Notes under the pieces: generated by a model | What the model saw: only the letters and a program-made list of their open reading frames with translations | Databases searched by the model: none | What the model was told of the DNA's origin: nothing | Origin: an uncultured Akkermansia sp. | GTDB lineage: Bacteria > Verrucomicrobiota > Verrucomicrobiia > Verrucomicrobiales > Akkermansiaceae | DNA length: 47,771 nt | NCBI GenBank assembly: GCA_947632055.1 | Contig: CANRNS010000005.1 | Location: forward strand, 1-47,771 | Direction of reading: 5' to 3' | Shown here: piece after piece, positions 1 through 8,385 of the stretch | Layout: each line of letters begins with the position of its first letter | Position numbering within the stretch: position 1 is the stretch's first letter | Program-made: the position numbers and the translations under genes

Positions 1-135
1 GGCATCAAGCATTCAGGAAATTCTCTTTGCTCGTTTTTGGCGACCCTTCGGTGACTTTATTTTTGAGGCAATGCGCCATGCTGCGCGCGGGTGTGTTTTT
101 TTAATTTGGACTTGTCAATAGCAGGTAGCAGGGGT

Positions 136-1179
136 ATGATTCTGCGCATGAAAGCGCTTGTGAAAACAAAAGCGGCACCGGGGTTGGAGTTGATGGATGT
201 GCCTATGCCGGAGGTGGGGGCAAACGATGTGCTCATCAAGATTTACAAGACGGCTATTTGCGGCACGGACCTGCATATATGGAATTGGGATCCATGGGCG
301 CAGCAGACTATTCCTGTCGGCATGCATGTGGGGCATGAGTTCTGCGGCATCATTGAGAAAGTGGGTTCAGCCGTTACCGAATATCATCCGGGTGAGGTGG
401 TATCTGGCGAGGGACATATTGTCTGCGGGCATTGTCACAACTGCCGCAAGGGGAATTTTCACCTTTGTCCGAACACGCGCGGGGTGGGAGTGAATCGTCC
501 CGGTTGCTTCGCAGAGTACCTTTCCATTCCTCAGAGCAATGTGATACGCATTCACAAAGATATGCCCATGGAGATCGCATCCATACTGGATCCGCTGGGC
601 AATGCCACGCACACGGCTCTTTCGTGGGATTTGGTGGGTGAGGATGTCCTGATCACCGGGGCTGGGTTGATTGGTTCCATGGCGGCGGCTGTGTGCAAAA
701 AAGCCGGCGCCAAAAGTGTGACCATCACCGATTTGAGCGATTACCGCCTGAATCTGGCGCACACGTTGGGAGCCGACCGTACCGTGAATGTGGCAAAGGG
801 CGATACGATTGAGCAGGCGCGCCGCGATTTGGGAGTTGACGAGGGATATGGGGTTTGCCTGGAAATGAGCGGCGCTCCTTCGTGTCTGAAAGATATCATT
901 ACGCACTCTGCCTACGGAGCGAATATTTCCCTGCTGGGCATTCAGCCCGGCGGCTCCGGCATCGATTGGAACACATTTGTATGGAAAGGGCTTAAAATGA
1001 AGGGTATTTATGGACGCGAGATGTTCGGCACTTGGCAGAAAATGAGCGCAATGCTGCGTTCGGGGCTGAACATATCGCCCATCATCACGCACCGCTTGCA
1101 TTACACGGATTTCCGAGAGGGATTCGAGGCCATGAAGTCCGGAGAATCGGGCAAAGTAGTGCTCACGTGGGCGGAATGA
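136..1179 (+). CDS. tdh: L-threonine 3-dehydrogenase (zinc-dependent medium-chain dehydrogenase)
   Basis: MKALVKTKAAPGLELMDVPMPEVGANDVLIKIYKTAICGTDLHIWNWDPWAQQTIPVGMHVGHEFCGIIEKVG is typical of Tdh; GHxxxG zinc motif, CGHCHNCRKGNFHLC structural zinc site, GAGLIGS Rossmann motif. Start at 136 or 148 rather than the GTG at 91. Confidence 0.93.
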   Translation: MILRMKALVKTKAAPGLELMDVPMPEVGANDVLIKIYKTAICGTDLHIWNWDPWAQQTIPVGMHVGHEFCGIIEKVGSAVTEYHPGEVVSGEGHIVCGHCHNCRKGNFHLCPNTRGVGVNRPGCFAEYLSIPQSNVIRIHKDMPMEIASILDPLGNATHTALSWDLVGEDVLITGAGLIGSMAAAVCKKAGAKSVTITDLSDYRLNLAHTLGADRTVNVAKGDTIEQARRDLGVDEGYGVCLEMSGAPSCLKDIITHSAYGANISLLGIQPGGSGIDWNTFVWKGLKMKGIYGREMFGTWQKMSAMLRSGLNISPIITHRLHYTDFREGFEAMKSGESGKVVLTWAE

Positions 1180-1204
1180 AGACCGTAGCTGAAAGCAAAT
1201 ACTC

Positions 1205-2113
1205 ATGAGTGAGCAAGCTTCAGTTGACGAATCAATGGGGAGCGCTCGCGAGTGGGAGATCTGTGTGGAGGATGAGCTGCGCGAGATGCAGGATCGCGTT
1301 GGAGAGCGCGTCAAGCGGCGTGCGATGGCTAATATACGTCAGGCTGGAATCTTGGAGGCTTTGTTGATGCCATACCGAAGGGACTTGGTGACGGCGGAGG
1401 TCAATTATGAAGCTCGGGAAGCGGTGCGCGATATGCGGCGCCGCCTCGTGGGCGAATTGCGGGGTAGGGCAACGAGGGGAGGGCTTGCACCGGGCGCTGT
1501 GGGGCCGTATCTGGAGAGGGGAAAGAATGTGTCGGTACCGCGCCGGAGTACGACGCTGATCATCGCCCTCCTGCTGGATGTGATTGCGCTGCATTTTTTG
1601 CTTGAACCGGGAGGAGAGCTGGTTGATATCGGAAAACAGATGGTGAGCAAGATGGGCTCCGATATGGGAGGCGGCATCAGCAGGGTGGCTGGAATGGTCC
1701 AATACCTGTGGCAGACCGTGCAGTTCACGGTCGCATTGGTGAAAATAGGGGTGCTGTTGTGGTTTGTATCGAAACTGCACAAGATGCTGGTGCGCGGAGA
1801 TGTCGAGGTGCAAACATGGTCAGCGGTGGGGCGGCTCGTGAAATTCCTGCACGAGCAGCTTGCGGGCGTCATGTCTCGCGATCTTTTAACAGTTCACCCG
1901 ATATCCCGATTGAGTGTGATGAAACGTTTGCTTGTCATAATCGTGCTCGTGCCGATAGCGGCTTGTTTGTTGCGGCAGGATTTGCAGCGCGTCCAACTTT
2001 CGTGGAACGATCCCGGAGAATGCCCTGCGTGCATGGGGAGCGGCAAGGGAAAAGGCTTGTTTGATTGGGGAGCGTGTGATGCCTGCAAAGGAACGGGCAG
2101 GGCGCTCAAATGA
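1205..2113 (+). CDS. Hypothetical membrane protein with C-terminal DnaJ-type CxxCxGxG zinc-finger-like tail
   Basis: 302-aa ORF with hydrophobic segments (TTLIIALLLDVIALHFLL, LLVIIVLVPIAACLL); C-terminus ECPACMGSGKGKGLFDWGACDACKGTG contains two CxxCxGxG motifs. Confidence 0.7.
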   Translation: MSEQASVDESMGSAREWEICVEDELREMQDRVGERVKRRAMANIRQAGILEALLMPYRRDLVTAEVNYEAREAVRDMRRRLVGELRGRATRGGLAPGAVGPYLERGKNVSVPRRSTTLIIALLLDVIALHFLLEPGGELVDIGKQMVSKMGSDMGGGISRVAGMVQYLWQTVQFTVALVKIGVLLWFVSKLHKMLVRGDVEVQTWSAVGRLVKFLHEQLAGVMSRDLLTVHPISRLSVMKRLLVIIVLVPIAACLLRQDLQRVQLSWNDPGECPACMGSGKGKGLFDWGACDACKGTGRALK

Positions 2114-2131
2114 ACGTTTCCTCGTACGGGT

Positions 2132-2167
2132 TAAAAAAGCGCCCGGCACAGTGAACTATGCCGGGCG
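2132..2167 (-). terminator. Rho-independent terminator of the FKBP-type PPIase gene
   Basis: Inverted repeat CGCCCGGCA/TGCCGGGCG (2140-2148/2159-2167), followed on the minus strand by TTTTTT. Confidence 0.75.
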
Positions 2168-2194
2168 AAAGCTCACATCGGATGGAGCGAAGCG

Positions 2195-3058
2195 TTATTT
2201 TTTGGTCGGGGCGTCGTTGTTGCCTTCAACGGGTTGCAAGCCGGCTTCCTGGAGCTGCTGAAGCATTTCCGGAGTCAGTTCAATGGGGTGCTCAGGCGTA
2301 CCGGCCGGTTTAATCTCATGCAGCTTGACCTTGAAAAAGAAAGGAGCGGCTGCGCCCAGCGGTCCGGGGCCTTGCTCGCCGTAGCCTTGCTCGGAGGGGA
2401 TGAAGAGTTCCCACTCGGCGCCCACGGGTATCAATTTCACGGCCTCTGCAATGCTGGGAATCATGCCGGTGATAGGCATGTCCACGGGCTCCTCCGTTTC
2501 CTGCACAACTGTGCCGTCCGATAGACGAAGTTGGTAGGTGATTTTGACAGACGCATTCGTGCCGTGTTTCTTCTGGTCATATTTCTCGCCATCTGCTTTG
2601 GCAAGCTCGCGGTACTGGACGCCGGAGGGCAGAGTCACCACCCCCTCTTTTTTGCCGTTCTCTTCCGCAACTTTCTTGGAGATTTCCTTGTTCTTTTTTG
2701 CAAGCTCTGCATTGCGCTCATTCATCACCTTGCTGAAAGCTTCCATGACACTGCGCAGGTCTTTCTCCACATATTCGGGTGAGGGTTGCTCCTTGACGCC
2801 GTCCGCTATGGCATTGTAAAAGATGTCTTTGTCCAGGTCCGACAGCTGGATGGGACCCAGTTGAGAAAGTTGCTGTCCCGTGCGGAACCCCAGGAAGTAG
2901 GAGACGACTTTACGCACTTCATCCGCGCTGGGAGGAGGCGTTTGCTTGGTTTGTTGCTGAGCGGCTGGTTGGGCGGCTTCCGCTTTATCCTGTTGCGCAC
3001 CGGTGATGCCGGTGACACCGAGACTTATCCCGAGAAGGGTCAATATGCTTTTTTTCAT
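2195..3058 (-). CDS. FKBP-type peptidyl-prolyl cis-trans isomerase with signal peptide and N-terminal dimerisation-like domain (Mip-like)
   Basis: Signal-peptide-like N-terminus MKKSILTLLGISLGVTGITGAQ; C-terminal FKBP core (VKITYQLRLSDGTVVQETEEPVDMPITGMIPSIAEAVKLIPVGAEWELFIPSEQGYGEQG). Confidence 0.88.
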   Translation of the reverse strand: MKKSILTLLGISLGVTGITGAQQDKAEAAQPAAQQQTKQTPPPSADEVRKVVSYFLGFRTGQQLSQLGPIQLSDLDKDIFYNAIADGVKEQPSPEYVEKDLRSVMEAFSKVMNERNAELAKKNKEISKKVAEENGKKEGVVTLPSGVQYRELAKADGEKYDQKKHGTNASVKITYQLRLSDGTVVQETEEPVDMPITGMIPSIAEAVKLIPVGAEWELFIPSEQGYGEQGPGPLGAAAPFFFKVKLHEIKPAGTPEHPIELTPEMLQQLQEAGLQPVEGNNDAPTKK

Positions 3059-3077
3059 GATTGATGGGTTGGTTGTA

Positions 3078-3602
3078 TTATTGGGTAAGGTTAACGTTGA
3101 TTGTCTTCTGCGATGGAGCTCCCCAAACAGCGAGGGCCCCCGTGTAGAGTTTATCTAGCACGCTGGAGTTTGATACTTGGTACTCGATCGTATGAGCGTA
3201 GACGCCATTGGGAAATTGAACGGACGGGAGCATTTGTTGTCCATTGATGACTTTCTTGCTGACGGCGCTTGATATTTTGCGTCCAATTTGCTGTGGTATT
3301 GTGGCGGGGGAACTGGGCGATATGGAAGGCGGCTCCTCGCTGCTTTCCACGCAATAAAATCGGACGGTATTATTGCCGAGGGTATCTATGGTCACTTCGT
3401 CCACAGGGATGGATCCGTTGAGCAGGAATCGATGCCTAGCGATGGAGACAACCGAGGACGCCAACAGTGTCACTTTGTCGTTCCCATCCACGTTGATCAC
3501 AAGCAGCCGAGTCTTGGAGGAGGCAAGCGGATCCTCGTCGCCTATGACAGGTGCGCTTGCGAGTACGATGAATGTCGCGAGGGTTAGTAGTTTCTTGATC
3601 AT
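3078..3602 (-). CDS. Hypothetical secreted protein
   Basis: ORF beginning MIKKLLTLATFIVLASAPVIG (signal-peptide-like); no family recognised. Start adjusted from 3617 to 3602. Confidence 0.6.
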   Translation of the reverse strand: MIKKLLTLATFIVLASAPVIGDEDPLASSKTRLLVINVDGNDKVTLLASSVVSIARHRFLLNGSIPVDEVTIDTLGNNTVRFYCVESSEEPPSISPSSPATIPQQIGRKISSAVSKKVINGQQMLPSVQFPNGVYAHTIEYQVSNSSVLDKLYTGALAVWGAPSQKTINVNLTQ

Positions 3603-4141
3603 GGAAGCTGGTACCAATTTCTACGCTAACAAAATAAAAAAGTCAAGTAGAAAGAAAAGCTATTGCGGCATGTGTGGATTGCAAGGGGAAATGCAACATC
3701 ATTGGCACAAAAAAATGAGGTGTCGATTGGCTCGTTGCGTGGCATAGGAGTTCCTTTAACAAACAACCTGGGATGAACCAGAACACCCACCACATGATAA
3801 TTGCGTCGCCTTTTCCCGAAAGCCTATGACTTGAGCTCCATCCCTTCAATAACGTGCAACTTAGCTGCTTTTCGGATGCATTGTTACTTCACGCCACTTT
3901 CATGGGTCAAAGCGCTCGGAAGATGGCCCAATCTCTCCGTCACCATTTTGACTCTCTCTCCGCGTGATTTCGACTCGGTCTGTCATGTGTTGTTTTTTTG
4001 ATTTGCAGATATTTTATTGATTGATTATCAAGGTAATGATCTTTTATCCAGACGAGAATATGACGCCGTTTGATCAGGTTTGGTGAGGGGCCTTATTTTT
4101 TTTACCTTATAATCTTAAGGACAATGGGATGAATGTTGTTG

Positions 4142-4160
4142 TCTCTTTTCGAAAGAGATG
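4142..4160. repeat. Left copy of 19-bp inverted repeat (itself near-palindromic), TCTCTTTTCGAAAGAGATG
   Basis: Exact reverse complement of CATCTCTTTCGAAAAGAGA at 4305-4323. Confidence 0.9.
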
Positions 4161-4214
4161 TCCAACCTAAAATTTCAAAAAAGTTAAAAAAAGTGACTAA
4201 GGAAAAAAATCATA

Positions 4215-4242
4215 TTAACACACAAATCAAACAAGCTATGAT
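4215..4242 (+). promoter_or_regulatory. Candidate sigma70-type promoter upstream of the T6SS operon
   Basis: TTAACA (4215-4220), 16-nt spacer, TATGAT (4237-4242); each hexamer matches the consensus at 5 of 6 positions. Lies between the two inverted repeat copies and points toward tssB. Confidence 0.45.
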
Positions 4243-4304
4243 CACAGTTGCGTGTTGCGAATGTAATGCTCTTACGAGAAAGAATTTCCCCATTCCGATA
4301 CAAG

Positions 4305-4323
4305 CATCTCTTTCGAAAAGAGA
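4305..4323. repeat. Right copy of 19-bp inverted repeat, CATCTCTTTCGAAAAGAGA
   Basis: Exact reverse complement of 4142-4160; 144 bp lies between the copies. Confidence 0.9.
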
Positions 4324-4395
4324 TACACTGACTTTGTGCGGAAGCGCCGCAGAGGGCGCTTTCAACGCAAAACGTACCACAAACCAACAACAGAT

Positions 4396-4914
4396 ATGTC
4401 TGGAAGCAGCCAAAAATTCATCGGGCGGAACAGGGCTCCGCGCGTACAGATTGAGTACGATGTTGAGTTATATGGAGCCGAGAAGAAAGTCGACTTGCCA
4501 TTTGTCATGGGAGTGATTTCTGATTTGTCAGGTAAGTCCAATGAAGAGTTGCCGCCGCTTGCGGAACGGGGGTTTATGGAGATTGACGGGGATAACTTCG
4601 ATGAGCGCATGGAGAGCATGAAGCCTCGAGTAGCATTCTCGGTGCCGAACATGGTTGGCGATGAGGGGAATATCGGGGTGGATCTGACGTTCAAGAGCAT
4701 GGAGGACTTCAACCCGGATGCTGTCGCCGCAAAGATTCCGGGAGTATCGGATTTGCTGGAGGCTCGTAAACAACTTGCCGCGTTGGTATCCTACATGGAC
4801 GGCAAGGCGGGAGCTGAGGAGCTGATAGGAAAGATTTTGAAAGATCCGAGTTTGCTCAAGGCTCTTTCCGAGCAGAAAGCCACCAAGAAAGATCAACCCC
4901 AAGAAAACGCATAA
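4396..4914 (+). CDS. tssB: T6SS contractile sheath small subunit TssB (VipA)
   Basis: MSGSSQKFIGRNRAPRVQIEYDVELYGAEKKVDLPFVMGVISDLSGKSNEELPPLAERGFMEIDGDNFDERMESMKPR; followed directly by tssC. Confidence 0.95.
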   Translation: MSGSSQKFIGRNRAPRVQIEYDVELYGAEKKVDLPFVMGVISDLSGKSNEELPPLAERGFMEIDGDNFDERMESMKPRVAFSVPNMVGDEGNIGVDLTFKSMEDFNPDAVAAKIPGVSDLLEARKQLAALVSYMDGKAGAEELIGKILKDPSLLKALSEQKATKKDQPQENA

Positions 4915-4919
4915 AAGCT

Positions 4920-6407
4920 ATGGCGGAAACACAGATTCATACCCAGGCAGCAGCCACCGAAGTGGTGGAACTCAACGATTTTGAAGCATTGCTTGATCGT
5001 GAATTCCGACCCAAGAGCGAGAAAGCCAAGAGCGCTGTGCAGCAAGCTGTTGGAACGCTGGCCACGCAGGCTCTCAGCAAGGCTAATATCATTTCGGACG
5101 ATGTGATATCCACCGTGGAGGGGATGATAGCGGAGTTGGATAAAAAGCTGAGCGCTCAGATCAATGCAGTGATTCACCATCCGGACTTTCAGAAGTTGGA
5201 GAGTGCATGGCGAGGACTGCACTACCTGGTGAGCAACACCGAAACAGATTCCCATCTCAAAATTCGGGTGCTCAATGTTTCCAAGGATGAACTCGCCAAG
5301 AGCATCAAGAAGTACAAAGGTGCGGCGTGGGATCAGGATCCGATCTTCAAAAAACTCTATGAAAATGAGTTTGGATCTCCCGGCGGCGAGCCGTACGGCG
5401 CCCTGATTGCCGATTATTACTTCAGCCATCAGCCCAAGGATGTGGAAATACTCAAGGGAATGGGACGTATCTGCGCAGCGGCGCACTGCCCCATGATATC
5501 CGCCGCCGACCCTGCTCTCATGAACATGGATAGTTGGCAGGAGCTTTCCAATCCGCGTGACTTGAGCAAGATCTTCCAGACGCCGGAATACGCAGCTTGG
5601 AGGAGTCTGCGGGAGACGGACGACAGCCGCTACATCGCGTTGACGATGCCGCGCGTGTTGGCCCGTCTGCCATACGGAGCCAAGACAACTCCCGTTGAAG
5701 GATTTGCCTTCGAGGAAGAGACCGGAGCCGGAGATAACTCGGCGTACACATGGATGAACGCTGCCTATGCTATGGGCGCTAACATCAATCGATCTTTCAA
5801 GAAGTATGGTTGGTGCGCGTCCATACGCGGGGTGGAGTCGGGTGGCATGGTGGAAGCGTTGCCGTGCCACACATTCCCCACGGATGATGGGGGCGTGGCC
5901 ATGAAGTGTCCCACCGAGATAGCCATTACGGATCGTCGAGAAGCAGAGCTCTCTAAAAACGGATTCCTGCCTATCTGCCATTGGAAGAATACGGACTACG
6001 CCGTATTTATGGGGGGGCAGACCTTGAATAATCCGACGGTGTACGATGACCCGGATGCAACGTCCAATTCCCGCCTTTCGGCATGCTTGCCGTACATTTT
6101 TGCAACAAGCCGTTTCTCGCATTATCTCAAGTGCATTGTGCGAGACAAGGTCGGCTCTTTCAAGAGCAAGGATGACATGCAGAAGTGGCTTTCTAACTGG
6201 ATAGCCGGTTACGTGACGGCTGACCCGAACGCGGATGAATCCGTAAAGGCTCGCTATCCGTTGGCAGCGGCTGATGTGGTGATGGAGGATGTAGAAGGCA
6301 ACCCCGGTTACTACTCTGCCAAGTTCTACCTGCGTCCGCACTTCCAGCTGGAAGGACTAACAGCTTCCCTGCGCTTGGTGACTAAGTTGCCGAGCGAGAG
6401 AAAATAA
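4920..6407 (+). CDS. tssC: T6SS contractile sheath large subunit TssC (VipB)
   Basis: 495 aa; VIHHPDFQKLESAWRGLHYLVSNTETDSHLKIRVLNVSKDEL and C-terminal ARYPLAAADVVMEDVEGNPGYYSAKFYLRPHFQLEGLTASLRLVTKLPS are diagnostic. Confidence 0.97.
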   Translation: MAETQIHTQAAATEVVELNDFEALLDREFRPKSEKAKSAVQQAVGTLATQALSKANIISDDVISTVEGMIAELDKKLSAQINAVIHHPDFQKLESAWRGLHYLVSNTETDSHLKIRVLNVSKDELAKSIKKYKGAAWDQDPIFKKLYENEFGSPGGEPYGALIADYYFSHQPKDVEILKGMGRICAAAHCPMISAADPALMNMDSWQELSNPRDLSKIFQTPEYAAWRSLRETDDSRYIALTMPRVLARLPYGAKTTPVEGFAFEEETGAGDNSAYTWMNAAYAMGANINRSFKKYGWCASIRGVESGGMVEALPCHTFPTDDGGVAMKCPTEIAITDRREAELSKNGFLPICHWKNTDYAVFMGGQTLNNPTVYDDPDATSNSRLSACLPYIFATSRFSHYLKCIVRDKVGSFKSKDDMQKWLSNWIAGYVTADPNADESVKARYPLAAADVVMEDVEGNPGYYSAKFYLRPHFQLEGLTASLRLVTKLPSERK

Positions 6408-6443
6408 AAGTATTCAATCCTCACTCTAATTATCACTGAAATT

Positions 6444-6974
6444 ATGGCATTCAATTCCTACGTACAGATAGACGGTATTGAGGGACAATCCACCGATACT
6501 GCGCACTCCAATTGGATCGATGTGATCTCGTTCTCTCATGGTTCGAGTCAAGAGACCCAGTTTGCCAACCAGACCAATGCAGCCGGACGTGGTGTACTGG
6601 CGCCGCTGGTTTTTGTTCACTTGCTGGACAAAGCGACCCCCAATTTGCAGAAAGCTTGCATGAGCGGGCAAAATATCGCGAGCGTGAAGCTGGAAGTTTG
6701 CGCGCAGATTGGCGGTGCAAAACAGAAGCTTTATGAGGTGGAGCTCACCAATGCTCGCGTCACCGAGGCCAAAGTAGTCACGGTGGACGCACCCATGTGC
6801 ACCGATACTCAACTGGCGGGAGTGGGGCGTGACGCTGCCGCCCTGCGCCTTGTCGAACAAGTGAGCATTGTGGCCGAAGAGTACAAGTGGACTACTCATA
6901 CCTTTAAGACGACAGGAGAACTCGGTGGCGATGTCGCTGCCGGCTGGAACGTCGCAACGGATCAAGCCGTCTGA
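6444..6974 (+). CDS. hcp: T6SS tube protein Hcp (TssD)
   Basis: MAFNSYVQIDGIEGQSTDTAHSNWIDVISFSHGSSQ plus VFVHLLDKATPNLQKACMSGQNIASVKLEVC; Hcp family. Confidence 0.93.
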   Translation: MAFNSYVQIDGIEGQSTDTAHSNWIDVISFSHGSSQETQFANQTNAAGRGVLAPLVFVHLLDKATPNLQKACMSGQNIASVKLEVCAQIGGAKQKLYEVELTNARVTEAKVVTVDAPMCTDTQLAGVGRDAAALRLVEQVSIVAEEYKWTTHTFKTTGELGGDVAAGWNVATDQAV

Positions 6975-7055
6975 TCAAATCAATCAATCCGAAAGGGCTG
7001 ACGGTATCCGCCGGGGCGGGTTCTGTCGGCCTTTTCCGCTTCCAGGGAGCAATTG

Positions 7056-7844
7056 ATGGACATCGAGCAATTATATAGCGCCGGAGACATAGAAGGCCTG
7101 CATCGGGAGACTGCGGCTCAGGTGGCCGCGGCTCCTACCGATGCGGCGGTTCGCGCCCTGTTTGTGCAAGTCCTTTGCATGGAGTGTGAGTGGGAGCGTG
7201 CCGCTCGGCAGGCGGATGCCCTCTTGAAACTCAACCCGGCTTCCGCTATGTTTTGTACCACCCTCACGGGGCTTATTGCCGCGGAGAAGCAACGTGAATC
7301 CTATTTCGCCGGGCAATCTCGACCGGATTGGGTGGGTGCACCGCCGACCTATGCCGAAAAGTTGGCGCAGGCGACTGCAGCTTTCGCTGTCGGCGATGCT
7401 GTCTCCGGAGCGGCCTCTTGCATGGAAATACTGGATGGGTTGCCGAGCATCGGGGTTACGCTGACTGATGGAACCCATCGGGAATGGTTGTTAGATGGTG
7501 ATGCACGGTTGAGCGGGGTGCTGGAGTGCATCTGCGATGGTCAGTACAAGCTCGTGGAGCAGGCGTTGGTGCAGAGTGTAGAGATAGCGCCGCCCACACA
7601 TCCCGTGGAGGTGGTGTGGCCGCACGTGAGGCTGCGTTTTCGCGGGGGAGAGGTTTTGGTCGGACGGATGCCCGGTCGTTACCCCCATGGAGGTGAGAGT
7701 GATGGTCAACTGCTTATGGCGAAAGAGACGGAGTGGCAGGAGTTTGCAGATGGCCTCTACGTAGGACGAGGGCAACGGTGTTGGAATTCGGATGATGGGC
7801 TGCACCCCATTTTTGCCGAGAAAAGTCTTAGATTTGACCCGTAA
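7056..7844 (+). CDS. tagJ: T6SS accessory protein TagJ (ImpE family)
   Basis: N-terminal TPR-like region with ALFVQVLCMECEWERAARQADALLKLNP, then YAEKLAQATAAFAVGDAVSG; located between hcp and tssE. Confidence 0.8.
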   Translation: MDIEQLYSAGDIEGLHRETAAQVAAAPTDAAVRALFVQVLCMECEWERAARQADALLKLNPASAMFCTTLTGLIAAEKQRESYFAGQSRPDWVGAPPTYAEKLAQATAAFAVGDAVSGAASCMEILDGLPSIGVTLTDGTHREWLLDGDARLSGVLECICDGQYKLVEQALVQSVEIAPPTHPVEVVWPHVRLRFRGGEVLVGRMPGRYPHGGESDGQLLMAKETEWQEFADGLYVGRGQRCWNSDDGLHPIFAEKSLRFDP

Positions 7845-7860
7845 GTGATCAGAGACAGAA

Positions 7861-8370
7861 ATGCCGGTTGCAATCAATCAGCCAAGCTCGCGAAAGTATT
7901 TGCCTTGTCTTCTCACGAGGTTGACAGATGACCAGCCCTTTTCTGAGATGGACGAGGGGTATGAACAAGTGTATTCTCCCGAGCAGCTCAAGAGCGATAT
8001 CTTGTTGAATATGGAGATGCTGCTAAATTCTCATACGGCGTCCGCAGAAACTGAGTATCTCGCAAAGAGATATCCGGAGGTTGCTGCGTCCGGCTACCAT
8101 TATGGCATTGATTCCTGCTCTGGAAATGTGGTGACGGCAGAGCGCTCCGAAATCATAGCGAGAGGGGTGCGTCGAGCTATTGAGCTTTTTGAACCTCGCT
8201 TGGATGCGGCGGAGACTCACGTGGTTGTGCGGAATGATTACTCGAAACATGATAAAACGGCGGTCCATTTGGATATCTTCAGCAGGTTGGCCGTGCGACC
8301 GCTGAATCAGGAAGTGTTTTTCCGTCTGCGTGTCGATGTGGAGACCGGTAAAACAACGATGAATCCGTAG
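7861..8370 (+). CDS. tssE: T6SS baseplate subunit TssE (gp25-like)
   Basis: CLLTRLTDDQPFSEMDEGYEQVYSPEQLKSDILLNMEMLLNS ... RGVRRAIELFEPRLDAAETHVV; gp25/TssE pattern and synteny before tssF. Confidence 0.88.
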   Translation: MPVAINQPSSRKYLPCLLTRLTDDQPFSEMDEGYEQVYSPEQLKSDILLNMEMLLNSHTASAETEYLAKRYPEVAASGYHYGIDSCSGNVVTAERSEIIARGVRRAIELFEPRLDAAETHVVVRNDYSKHDKTAVHLDIFSRLAVRPLNQEVFFRLRVDVETGKTTMNP

Positions 8371-8385
8371 GAATGCAGGTGAACA

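Noticed and set aside
367-1314. 315-aa minus-strand ORF
   Set aside because: Antisense to tdh; no protein-family character.
4021-4031. TTGATTATCAA palindrome upstream of the T6SS, resembling an FNR/CRP-type box
   Set aside because: Half-site spacing does not fit TTGAT-N4-ATCAA; single weak match in AT-rich DNA.
4893-6341. 482-aa minus-strand ORF
   Set aside because: Antisense to tssC, His/Arg/Cys-rich shadow composition, no recognisable family.
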